The notes under the pieces: model-generated | What the model saw: the letters and a program-made list of their open reading frames with translations, nothing else | What the model was told of the DNA's origin: nothing | The model's database searches: none | Program-made: the position numbers and the translations under genes | Assembly: GCA_905221605.1 (NCBI GenBank) | Contig: CAJNDS010002475.1 | Location: 159,001 to 223,000, forward strand | DNA from: Symbiodinium natans | Lineage: Eukaryota > Sar > Dinophyceae > Suessiales > Symbiodiniaceae | Direction of reading: 5' to 3' | DNA: 64,000 bases | Shown: piece after piece, positions 1-9,016 of the stretch | Layout of the letters: every line of letters starts with the position of its first letter | How positions within the stretch are numbered: the stretch's first letter is position 1

Positions 1-917
1 TTTAAAAATTGCCTGGCAGAGAGCATGTCCTTTGCAAATGGAGATAGCATCAAGCCCTTGGACAAGGGCCTCAAAGCAAAGAGCCCTTTGGAAGAACCAA
101 CCCTCAAGTGACAATATCGTGGAATAGTGCTGTCATGGCGTAATGCAAGTAAAGTCCTCGGAGAAGTAGCTCGCAGAACTTGGGAAAGGGATGTCAGCGA
201 CACCCTTTGGAAAATAACTTGGGGGCCCACAGGGCCTTGGAGCAAAGCCCTCTCAGGGGCATCAGCGAAAATGCTTGGCCTCGTTCCCCGGCCGAAGGCC
301 CCGCGCTAAGAAGCCCCTGTAGAGGCTCCTCACAAGAAAAACGGCCAACCACAAAAAGTTGTTTGGGGAGCAGCGTCACAGCTACAGGCTCATGGAAAAC
401 GGGTTTTACGAAGACTTCTGTTGCCTTTACGAAATTCCCTTGTCACTTCCCTGCCCCAAGTTCTGCAGCAAAAGCGAGGAGTGGATACATGTTTCTAAAC
501 ATGTACCGGATGGAAGCCAATGGAAAACGAGAGGTGTTTTCTGTGCGGGCTTTTCCAAAGTTACCCAAACCCCCAATAACACCCTACACCATAAACCATT
601 AAAAAAAAGTGGACTAGGTAGGCCCTTGGGATGTTTAGTATTTTCCCTTATAGGGTTTAAGAGGATCATGTCTAGGAATCTTTTCAGAGGGTTTTAAGAA
701 CCTTGAGGCAACAGAGACCAGGTCAGCGTAGGGAGTAGCATGATCTTGGGACGTGCCCATGTGCAAAATGCAAAATGCAAACACCAGGAGCTCAGTGAAA
801 AGCTGCAGTTCCTTGCGCGGCCCCGTCCGCATCTCCCAAAAAAAAGAGCCATTGAGAAGGCACACTGCGAGCAGAGAAACTTGTCGAGGCAGAGTGAGAA
901 AGAGAAAAAGGGCGAAC
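1..917. other. No confident gene
   Basis: No confident gene is seen here. A + strand open frame at about 342-548 (begins HKKLFGEQRHSYRLMENGF) could be an exon, but it lacks a convincing acceptor and its best downstream boundary would be a GC donor. Confidence 0.3.
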
Positions 918-946
918 CCTAAACCCTAAACCCTAAACCCTAAACC
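918..946. repeat. Interstitial telomere-type repeat (CCCTAAA)n
   Basis: Four tandem CCCTAAA-like units, the plant/dinoflagellate-type telomere motif. It lies inside the sequence, not at an end. Confidence 0.9.
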
Positions 947-999
947 CCAAAGGGCAGGGGCACTGCATGGGGCTGACGATTGCTGGGATGCCAGGTTCA

Positions 1000-1112
1000 C
1001 CCTTGATAGCCCGGTAGTACCCTTTTGCCCTGTTTGTGGTTCTAGGTTCCCTTATATACCAACAACGGAAAGGGTACCCTGATAGTAATATGTATGGTTC
1101 CTGGGCCACCAG
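1000..1112. mobile_element. Diverged family A inverted-repeat element
   Basis: Begins CTTGATAGCCC and ends with GGGCCACCAG. The middle resembles other family A copies (CCCTTTTGCCC, GGTTCTAGGTTCCCTTAT, GGAAAGGGTACCCT). No clear target duplication remains. Confidence 0.55.
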
Positions 1113-1582
1113 CTTTAGGGTTTTTGGAGTGGTTTGAAAGTGCAGATCTGGATTTGGAGTTTCAGCTGCAGATGCAGCATCACCAAAACAGGGTCCCAAA
1201 GCAGGGTCAGGGTCGAGGGCTGCGGAATGTGGGCTCCCCACATTGCTTAGCCCTAAAACTCCTGAACCCAAATCTGTGCAAGGGGGCTCGGAATGTTGCT
1301 CAGAACACGAAATGCTCCCGAAACCTCAGACCAGAAGTCCTGAACCCAGAAACTCCTAGTGGCGAAAACCAGGGACCCTAAACCCCCTTACTTGTAAATG
1401 GCGTAGAAGCCTTCTCCCGAACCTTCATACTCGTCAAACCTTAGTGTGGGTCACAACCAAGGAGAGGCCTGGTTCACGCTGAAGGTCAGGTTGCAAAGTA
1501 TCCAAGTTTATCCAAGTCTCGAGGGCTCAGATAGTTGGGTTTGGCGGGAGCGTTCGGATTGGGGATATCAGGCGCGGCGGTC
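1113..1582. other. No confident gene
   Basis: An open frame with a glutamine-rich stretch (LEFQLQMQHHQNRVPKQ, about 1159-1210) is present, without good splice boundaries. Otherwise nothing is recognised. Confidence 0.3.
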
Positions 1583-1679
1583 GTGTCGGAATAATTGCTA
1601 AAAGTATTCCCTTAGAGCCCCTTTCTAAATATCCTATAATAACCCTCAAAACCTTGTTCTAGTTATTCAGGCCCCTATA
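1583..1679. mobile_element. Family F short repeat element
   Basis: About 95 bp. It matches copies at 14661 and 19518: GTCGGAATAATT near one end, ATTCCCTTA and CCTCAAAACC inside, and AGGCCCCTA at the other end. Confidence 0.55.
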
Positions 1680-2120
1680 TTACCCTTCAGGAAATGCACA
1701 GTGCTTCTGAAAGGTGCTGCATGCTGCCGCTGCTGCGGGCTCGAGGGACGCGGAACAGCCACAGAAGCAAGAAGAACATGTGTGGCAAGGCTTGCGTTTC
1801 AGTACACTCGCTGACATAGCATGCTTTGTTCATGCTATGCGTGGCTTCCCGTTTGCCAAGAACCTCTTTTGCAACGACTTTACTAGTAACTGGTACTAAG
1901 TCCAGCTCCCTCTAAGACGGTGTCGCAAGGACCTTAAGGATTTATGTGAGGAATGGGCTTGCTGCCGTGCATTCACGCACTTGCGGGTGCTTGTTCTCTT
2001 GAGCACACAAAGGGTCCTGGGTGAGTTCCTCGCTACGTAGAGGGGGCATTCCCTCGACAGACCTAAGCACTGTACCCTAGGCCCCTAAACTCTGAATGCC
2101 AAGCCCCCACTCACCCGCAG
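1680..2120. other. No confident gene
   Basis: An open frame from 1714 to 1899 (ends FCNDFTSNWY) is possible but has no supporting splice signal. The rest is unassigned. Confidence 0.3.
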
Positions 2121-2485
2121 CAACCAAATCTTTTGCAAGCTGACGCTCTGCAAAACGCGGGCGACGTTTGGCGCAGCTGGCGCTGGGCAGCTGTGATGGT
2201 GTTTTTTCCTGAGGCGAACTTGCGACTGCCTACGAACTGCTTAAGAATCCCCCCATAAGGGTAATATCGGGATTATGTTTCATTTTTGGGGGTTCTTATG
2301 CAATTAGTAGCCTTTTTTGGGGGTTCTTAAGCAAATAGTAGCTGCTCATTTTGAGGTTACAGCTTGTTGGCCATGAGCTACGTTGCCGTCGCTGTCTCGG
2401 AATCCCGAAGAAGAAAAATCCTGCACCCGAACCCCACAACTCAAGGCATTCCCCTTTGGACTTATCAGCCCTGGACCTAAAGTAG
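2121..2485 (+). CDS. Predicted exon split by a family B element
   Basis: After an acceptor-like CACCCGCAG at 2112-2120 a frame opens (QPNLLQADALQNAGDVWRSW...) and is interrupted by an inverted-repeat element at 2230-2341. Joining across the element with one copy of its CTGC target duplication keeps the same frame, giving about 82 codons to a TAG at 2483-2485 (later part ELRCRRCLGIPKKKNPAP). No domain is recognised. The element could instead lie in a longer intron with other splice sites, because no GT/GC/GA donor coincides with the exact excision. Product unknown. Confidence 0.4.
2230..2341. mobile_element. Family B inverted-repeat element, copy 1
   Basis: 112 bp starting CTACGAACTGCTTAAG and ending CTTAAGCAAATAGTAG, flanked by CTGC (2226-2229 and 2342-2345). 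The internal ATAAGGGTAATAT is shared with the other family B copies. Confidence 0.8.
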
Positions 2486-2659
2486 AGTCTGCGGGGTTGT
2501 GGGGTACTTGAAGGGGCGCAGCAGACATCGGGAGTTCCTCCCAAAACCACCCTCGGCGCCGGGGTTTTCGGGTGCGAGGCATTTGCCTTCGGAGCAGCGC
2601 CGGCGCTGCCCATCACCAGGCGAGCTTGGGCAGCTGGGGGGTGGACTGGAGGCTTCCAG

Positions 2660-2860
2660 GTTTCGTGGATGGAGATTTCAGAGTCCATGCAGGGGGGTTT
2701 GCGGAAGTGCTTGGAACCAAATGAACCCTAAAAGGGTGTATGGCTCAGAAACCTGAATAGGACTGATCGTAGTATAGGGTATACGACCCCAATTTTAGGG
2801 TTCATTTGGTTCCCAGGCCTCGTTCTCAAAAGGCCCAAGCCGCTCTTTCTCTCTGAGTGA
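2660..2860 (+). CDS. Predicted 3' exons around a family G intron
   Basis: Exon 2660-2713 follows TTCCAG and reads FVDGDFRVHAGGFAEVL. Exon 2817-2860 reads LVLKRPKPLFLSE and ends in TGA. Between them is a 103-bp element with perfect 21-bp inverted repeats. Removing 2714-2816 as a GA-AG intron joins phase 1 to phase 2 in frame. A second frame is also open across the same junction, so the peptide is uncertain although the junction is consistent. Function unknown. Confidence 0.42.
2713..2815. mobile_element. Family G inverted-repeat element, copy 1
   Basis: GGAACCAAATGAACCCTAAA at one end is the exact reverse complement of sequence at the other end (TTTAGGGTTCATTTGGTTCC). Related copies lie at 9108 and 52920. 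Confidence 0.8.
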
Positions 2861-3176
2861 CAAGGCCGGCGCCCAACCGCGGGCGAGCAGCGCACGAAGT
2901 GCCTGAGCGCAGCTGCGAGACAGATTTCATGGGCGCGGGAGGGGGGGGTGGGGTGGGGCGGGGAAAGGGGTTTCGGTTAGAATCGTCAGCGGTTGACCGG
3001 GTTGTGTTTTTGGGTGATTTTTTAATTTCCCTTCTTCCCTTTAAGGAAGCCTATTCACAAAGAGAAGGGAATTTAAGAACAACTCAGTTGATGCTTCTGG
3101 TCATTTGAGGGTTGGGCATGGTCTAGAGGTCATGGATTAATCGGCTGCCTTCGCGCTCCTAATATCAAGAGAGCCG

Positions 3177-3240
3177 GTTTAGGGTTTAGGGTTTAGGGTT
3201 TAGGGTTTAGGGTTTAGGGTTTAGGGTTTAGGGTTTAGGG
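3177..3240. repeat. Telomere-type array (TTTAGGG)n
   Basis: About nine perfect TTTAGGG units, directly upstream of the predicted exon at 3266. Confidence 0.95.
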
Positions 3241-3265
3241 TATGTATGCGCGTGCCACCCCCAAG

Positions 3266-3494
3266 GAGTTGTGCGAACCGACGCGAACCGACACGGGTCG
3301 ATTGAAGCGAGACCTGACCCGCCTCGATCATTACCTAGTAGTACAGTAGGTAACCTTTAACCTTTTTGGGGTAGTATAATCCCTTAGAATCCCAAAGGTT
3401 AACCTTGAATTCCCCCAGGTTACTGGACAACTAGGATTACATCAAGTCAAAGATCTTGTACGGGCCTGACTCCATACAGTCTGACGCAAAGTGA
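3266..3494 (+). CDS. Predicted terminal exons around a family H intron
   Basis: Exon 3266-3325 follows CCCCAAG and reads ELCEPTRTDTGRLKRDLTRL. Exon 3435-3494 reads DYIKSKILYGPDSIQSDAK and then TGA. The 109 bases between form a family H inverted-repeat element, and removal as a GA-AG intron (GATCAT...AACTAG|G) keeps phase 0. No recognised domain. The coordinated frame on both sides is the main support. Confidence 0.45.
3326..3434. mobile_element. Family H inverted-repeat element, copy 1
   Basis: Left end CCTAGTAGTACAGTAGGTAA is nearly the reverse complement of the right end GGTTACTGGACAACTAGG, with ATTAC on both flanks. A related copy is at 45600. Confidence 0.7.
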
Positions 3495-3664
3495 GCTGCA
3501 CACATTGATGCCTTCCAAATGAGACAAGTCCGAAGGATTCCGAAGTTCCGCCCACGCATGTACAGACGAACTCAGACTGACATTTACTAGTCTTGTTACA
3601 CAAAACCAACACCTGTGGAGTTAACAGTGTTCAGGGCTGCAGGGCTTTGATAGGGCTTGGATAG

Positions 3665-4422
3665 GTATTTTGGGGGCATCCAGCAAGACGACCGAGGCGC
3701 GCCGTCAGCGCTGCCTGCAGCGTTGGCCGCAGGCGTTGTGGCAAAAAGGCACGAGCTTTCTGGTGGGGGTGTCGAAACCCGAAACCCTAAACCCTCTTTC
3801 AGGTGTGTGTGCAGGGGACGGCTTCGAAAAGCAAGGTGAGGAGTTGCAGGGGGGGGGATCCCCCGCATCTCGAAGTCTGAGGCCTTCGCCGAACTGTAAG
3901 CATGAACTGCTTCAACGTAAACAAGAAAGCCTTCCATGGCCTTTGTTTTGTTGCCCTCGAAGGGGTGGGGGAAGTTCGGGTTTAGAGTTGTTTTTGGCTT
4001 TGGGGTTCGACTTGTGTGAGGTGAGAAGCCTCCGAAGAGACCGTCCCTGTGCGCAATATCCTGAGGAATCGAAGGCAAACCCTAAACCCTAAACCCTAAA
4101 CCCTAAACCCTAAACCCTAAACCCTAAACAACCCTAAGCCCCGAGCCCAGAAAGCCCTCAGGCGCTTTCGTGAAGCCTCGCAGACCGCTGTGGCCAGGAA
4201 GGTTCGGGCAGGGTGCTTAGCTGAGGGGCTTTAGGGTTTCCAGGTTTCCGGGGGGGCGGAGAGAAGATAAAGACGAAAGTTCCACAGCGTTCCATGATCA
4301 GCTTCGCGTCAGCTTCATGGTCATGGGACTTTTCCGTTCGCATTCGAGCGGATCGATCTGTGGAGCCCGTGCCGTCGCCGCTGCCTGAGAAAGGCTCAGA
4401 ATTCCTTGGGGCTGCAACTTAG
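3665..4422 (+). CDS. Predicted multi-exon gene, 3' part
   Basis: Candidate exons: 3665-3762 (YFGGIQQDDRGAPSALPAAL...), 3815-3835 (21-nt microexon, weak), 4021-4074 (VRSLRRDRPCAQYPEESK), 4151-4201 (KALRRFREASQTAVARK) and 4288-4422 (RSMISFASASWSWDFSVRIR..., ends EFLGAAT then TAG). The last three join in phase 0 with acceptors GTGAG, GCCCAG and CCACAG. The intron 4075-4150 begins GCAAACCCTAAACCC, so it would be a GC-AG intron made mostly of telomere repeat. Linkage of the first two exons is uncertain. No domain recognised. Confidence 0.45.
4078..4129. repeat. Telomere-type array (CCCTAAA)n inside an intron
   Basis: About seven units. The array starts three bases after the predicted donor. Confidence 0.92.
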
Positions 4423-4548
4423 CATGCTGCAAGACTTTTGGAAGTAGCAACAGCAGTCGCAGCAGCCAGCAGCAGCAGTAGCAGCAGCCGCAGCGGCAAA
4501 ACCATTCATCCTTGGTAATGGTGCGAGTACACCTTCCTTTTCGTAAAG

Positions 4549-7500
4549 TTGCACATGTTTCCTGCTTGCTTCGTGGCGATGTGGATCTCAAAGCAGGATC
4601 TTGGTCTATGTTCATCGATTATTGCAGCGATGGTTGCGAAAGTGCCGGTGGCGTCTTTTTTCTGGTCTTGTGCCGTCGGTGATGATGGGGTTGTGTTGTT
4701 CCCAGCTCATTCCCATCTACAGAAGAAGGTGCAGCGAAACCACCACGAGCAGCTCGTTGCACTGGGCGAGGCAGCCTATCTTGCAGCAAGGTCAAAGAAG
4801 CATCAACTTCTTGCTCCACGAGAATGCAAGGGACGACGAGGAATATGCGGAGCTTACCCAAATTTTCAGTGAACTCGCTGCCGGCTTGGGCACCACAAGC
4901 CGAGTTCAAGCGCTCGGCCTGGTTGATGATGACTATGTTGTGCCAGCGTTCCTCTTGGACGAGATGCTTGGTAGCCCTGTGGCACCCTTTACCCTTTTTT
5001 GTGCTCTGGGTTCCCTTGTAAAGTAACCAACCCAGAAAGGGAGCCCTTTATCATAGTATGGCTGGCGGGCTACCAAGGATGCCATGCTTGCGAAGTGACA
5101 AAGGCGAGCAGTGCCTCGCACTCGTGGAGCTCGAGCGGAAGGAGGTGGCGGTAAATACCAGACCTATATGACTCTTGGAGCGATGGTTGCGAAAGTGCTG
5201 GTGGCGACTTTTTTCATGGTCTTGTGCCGTCGGTGATGATGGGGTCTACAGAAGAAGCTGCAGCGAAACCACGAGCAGCTCGTTGTACTGGGCGAGGCAG
5301 CCTGTCTTGCAGCAAGGTCACAGACGCATCAACTTCTTGCTGGGTATTGGAACAACACATGGATCCACAAGAATGCAAGGGACGACGAGGAATTTGCGGA
5401 GCTTACCCAAATTCTCAGTAAACTCGATGCCGGCTTGGGCACCACAAGCCGAGTTCAAGCGCTCGGCTTGGTCGAGGAGTACGTTGTGCCAGCGTTCCTC
5501 TTGGACGAGATGCTTGGTAGCCCTGTGGCACCCTTTACCCTTTTTTGGGCTCTGGGTTCCCTTGTAAAGTAACCAACCCAGAAAGGGAGCCCTTTATCAT
5601 AGTATGGCTGGCGGGCTACCAAGGATGCCATGCTTGCGAAGTGACAAAGGCGAGCAGTGCCTCGCACTCGTGGAGCTCGAGCGGAAGGAGGTGGCGGTAA
5701 ATACCAGACCTATATGACTCTTGGAGCGATGGTTGCGAAAGTGCTGGTGGCGACTTTTTTCATGGTCTTGTGCCGTCGGTGATGATGGGGTCTACAGAAG
5801 AAGCTGCAGCGAAACCACGAGCAGCTCGTTGTACTGGGCGAGGCAGCCTGTCTTGCAGCAAGGTCACAGAAGCATCAACTTTTTGCTGGGTATTGGAACA
5901 ACACATGGATCCACAAGAATGCAAGGGACGACGAGGAATTTGCGGAGCTTACCCAAATTCTCAGTGAACTCGATGCCGGCTTGGGCACCACAAGCCGAGT
6001 TCAAGCGCTCGGCTTGGTCGAAGAGTACGTTGTGCCAGCGTTCCTCTTGGACGAGATGCTTGGTAGCCCTGTGGCACCCTTTACCCTTTTTTGGGCTCTG
6101 GGTTCCCTTGTAAAGTAACCAACCCAGAAAGGGAGCCCTTTATCATAGTATGGCTGGCGGGCTACCAAGGATGCCATGCTTGCGAAGTGACAAAGGCGAG
6201 CAGTGCCTCGCACTCGTGGAGCTCGAGCGGAAGGAGGTGGCGGTAAATACCAGACCTATATGACTCTTGGAGCGATGGTTGCGAAAGTGCTGGTGGCGAC
6301 TTTTTTCATGGTCTTGTGCCGTCGGTGATGATGGGGTCTACAGAAGAAGCTGCAGCGAAACCACGAGCAGCTCGTTGTACTGGGCGAGGCAGCCTGTCTT
6401 GCAGCAAGGTCACAGAAGCATCAACTTCTTGCTGGGTATTGGAACAACACATGGATCCACAAGAATGCAAGGGACGACGAGGAATTTGCGGAGTTTACCC
6501 AAATTCTCAGTGAACTCGATGCCGGCTTGGGCACCACAAGCCGAGTTCAAGCGCTCGGCTTGGTCGAAGAGTACGTTGTGCCAGCGTTCCTCTTGGACGA
6601 GATGCTTGGTAGCCCTGTGGCACCCTTTACCCTTTTTTGGGCTCTGGGTTCCCTTGTAAAGTAACCAACCCAGAAAGGGAGCCCTTTATCATAGTATGGC
6701 TGGCGGGCTACCAAGGATGCCATGCTTGCGAAGTGACAAAGGCGAGCAGTGCCTCGCACTCGTGGAGCTCTCGAGCGGAAGGAGGTGGCGGCAAGGGTTC
6801 CGGTTTTGCCCTCCGCCCAACGGTCACGCCACAGCTGCAGGCATGGTTGGGAAAACGTGTAACCACCACCCGAAAGCCTCCTCAGACCCTCACAAGTCCC
6901 GACCCACGCAAACCTTGCCCCTCTCCGCAGGTGGGCTTGTGGTGCACGCTCGGGTTTCTCAAGGGCGAGATGTCCAATGAAGCTACGTCTGACGGAGTTC
7001 GAGATCTTGGCAAGGAACAAAAGGGCCGTTTTTGCAGCAGGCAAGAGGGTTATGGGGTTTGGGGTTGGGCATGTACCAGCAGAGTTGCAAGCCTCACAAA
7101 GCTTGGGCTTCTGGACCACGCCTCGCCCGCATGCAACGGTCCAGCCAGCAAAGTTTCAGGGTTCTAAAGGGCCGACAGGGCGCAGATCAATCAGCGGGCT
7201 TCACGGGCAGTCAGCGCAAAGGCATCAACCTGATGTGGAGGGGACGCACTCGGATAGATGTCCGCATCATTCCTAGGATGGTAACTTAGGTTGGGATCTT
7301 AAGATAGATGATCCTCTTAAGATCGTTTTGATCCTAGGGTGGGGGCTGGGTGGTAGAATTTTCAATGAGCGAGACTTTGCCTATTTTCAGGTGTGAGATC
7401 ACTACCCGTGTTCCGAACAGATGCGCCTATGTTCCCGAACTTGACACCCTGTCCCCCAGAAGGGACGGCTTGTGCCTCGAGTATCAATAGTTTTCGCCTC

Positions 7501-7726
7501 CTAGCTTCAGGTGAAGCCCACGGCCAGTGGTCCGAGCCGGACGGATGAGCTTGCGGGCCCTCGAGTAAAGAGGCCGACCGCTCTCTTTGAACTTTGAACT
7601 TTGAGGGCTTGAGGACACAGCGAAACCCGACCACCCTCCCCCCTCCCCAAGCCGTACGAAGAACTCGAGCCCGAGGGCATGGTTGTTGTGTCGAACTCGT
7701 TGAACATTGCTGTGGTTGCGCGATAA
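4549..7726 (+). CDS. Gene with tandemly duplicated 110-codon exons
   Basis: Exon units begin at 4723, 5252, 5798 and 6344, each preceded by CTACAG. Units 2 and 3 are 330 nt when a 115-bp family A intron is removed, and read KKLQRNHEQLVVLGEAA... through NARDDEEFAELTQIL, VVPAFLLDEM and PCLRSDKGEQCLALVELERK. Units are joined by 101-bp introns (GTAAATACC...CTACAG; 5151-5251, 5697-5797, 6243-6343) in phase 0, so exon duplication keeps the frame. Unit 1 lacks 23 bases present in the others, so its two halves are out of frame. Unit 4 has two extra bases near 6771 and a GC donor where the others have GT; its phase then fits exon 6931-7048 (MKLRLTEFEILARNKRAV...), followed by 7179-7280. Exons 7391-7510 and 7652-7726 (YEELEPEGMVVVSNSLNIAV..., TAA) are plausible but phase-uncertain. 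The 5' start is unresolved; a frame opens at 4549. I do not recognise the repeated domain. Confidence 0.6.
4967..5077. mobile_element. Family A introner, array unit 1
   Basis: 111 bp, CTTGGTAGCCC...GGGCTACCAAG, with GATG on both flanks. GA (of GATG) and the element's terminal AG would be the splice sites. Confidence 0.8.
5513..5623. mobile_element. Family A introner, array unit 2
   Basis: Same element and same GATG duplication. Removing 5509-5623 leaves a 330-nt open exon, while reading through meets a stop inside the element (TAA just after CTTGTAAAG). Confidence 0.85.
6059..6169. mobile_element. Family A introner, array unit 3
   Basis: Identical arrangement, 546 bp downstream of unit 2. 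It was copied with the exon and is not an independent insertion. Confidence 0.85.
6605..6715. mobile_element. Family A introner, array unit 4
   Basis: Same element and flanks in the last unit. Confidence 0.85.
7277..7389. other. Short hairpin-forming insert in an intron
   Basis: Contains GATCTTAAGA and TCTTAAGATC around a short spacer and outer CCTAGG copies. The flanking exon calls make this stretch an intron, with donor either GATGGT (GA) or GTAACT and acceptor TTTTCAG. Confidence 0.4.
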
Positions 7727-7939
7727 GAAGTTCAGCATTTGCAGGGCCTACGTGCGAGGGTTCTCAAAGGTTTTGGGGTTTCGAGGTTGATTAGTGCAGT
7801 TCGGCATACAAGTTTAGAGAAGGAAGGAAGGACAGACATACATAACAAATGAACAAAAAGAGATAGACAGAGAAAGCTACCCGTAGCCATTTTTGGCTCT
7901 GGAGGCTTTCGGTGGGGACCAGGCTCGATTCCCTCACAG

Positions 7940-8749
7940 GGCCCTTCTTCGGTGGGTAGAAGCAGAAGCTTGGGCATCTTTCTCCCCGCGGGATCCGATG
8001 TACAAGCGGGCATCCGAGCACGGGGGTCCCCTTGCCATCCAGGCCAATGTCCTGCCTGGAGCGCAGGTTTTTTTCATGCCTTGCAAAAGCAGAAGGAATG
8101 AGAAGAAGAATGAGAAGAAGGAGAAGAAGAAGAGAGAGAGAGAGAGAGGCTTTTTTGACGTGGACGTCGCAGAGCAGTATTGTCCTTGCGCGGTCGGAAG
8201 CAGATCTTCGATCCGGCTATAGAAGCTGGGAGCAGCTGTCGCACCTCGCTGTGTCAATGTCAGTAGCTGGGCGGAGCCGGAGCCTAATCCCCTCCCCCTA
8301 ATATTACATACCCCGCCCCCCCCCCCCCATATACTATAATATGACCATAATGGGGGTATTTACAATCAAGAAGGGGGGTAGGGGGGGGGGTTTAGTATTA
8401 GGGGGAGGGGATTAGACCAGCAGTGGTCAGTCTATGGAGTGCAAGTCTATCGTGAACCTGTTGGCTGTGTCGTTCTGTCGGTGCAGTCAGCTCCTTAGGG
8501 GTATGGGTTTACGCCTGTGATGACAGCGATATGGCAGCTGCAGCTCCCCGCAAGTGCCGAGCTTCCCCGGGATGCCCCGAGTCTCTCGCGCAGGTCGCTG
8601 CAGGCGGAAGTGTAACGGCAACGCGGCCTCTGCAGAACGCTGAATCTGCTCCAGCGTCATTTCCTGCATTCCGCTGCCGCGCTTGCCAGGTTCCCTTCTC
8701 GCAAAACAACGTGGACCCTGCTTAAGAAGAGAGAAGAATGACAGAAGAG

Positions 8750-8785
<36 letters not shown>

Positions 8786-8959
8786 AAAACAGAGAGAGCG
8801 AGAGAGAGAGAGAGAGCCGTGCCTGCCATGATGAGAGTTTCTGAGATGCGTCGCAGGCTGCCCGTCATTCGAAAACCCGTTGCATGCAGCTTTGAAGCCT
8901 CTGGGTTTTTACGGTTTAGGGTCTGCGATGTTCAGACCCACACTAGGTGCCGAAAGTAG
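7940..8959 (+). CDS. Predicted six-exon gene, unknown product
   Basis: Exons 7940-8066 (ALLRWVEAEAWASFSPRDPM...), 8149-8262 (AFLTWTSQSSIVLARSEADL...), 8416-8500 (TSSGQSMECKSIVNLLAVSF...), 8538-8593 (APRKCRASPGCPESLAQ), 8636-8689 (NAESAPASFPAFRCRACQ) and 8813-8959 (AVPAMMRVSEMRRRLPVIRK..., TAG). All five junctions agree in phase and use GT-AG. Two introns are GA-rich microsatellites, another carries an inverted-repeat element at 8284-8415, and one is only 42 bp. Upstream exons are not identified. Cysteine-containing short exons, but no domain recognised. Confidence 0.45.
8284..8415. mobile_element. G/C-rich inverted-repeat element in an intron
   Basis: CTAATCCCCTCCCCCTAATA is matched exactly in reverse complement at the right end, and the complementarity continues imperfectly into C and G homopolymer runs. 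No target duplication seen. It lies inside predicted intron 8263-8415. Confidence 0.7.
8741..8816. repeat. GA microsatellite in an intron
   Basis: (GA)n tracts with a short A run, directly before the predicted terminal exon at 8813. Similar GAA/GA tracts fill 8096-8148. Confidence 0.85.
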
Positions 8960-9016
8960 CCAGCAACCGGTCCGGCTAACCCTCAGAGCCTGAGTAGAGC
9001 CTTCAAGCGCTGCCAG

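Larger units (their letters stand above)
4616..6799. repeat. 546-bp tandem repeat, about four units
   Basis: Equivalent positions recur at exactly 546 bp (for example 5513, 6059 and 6605). Units 2-4 are nearly identical. Unit 1 (from about 4624) is more diverged and has a different upstream intron. Confidence 0.95.
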
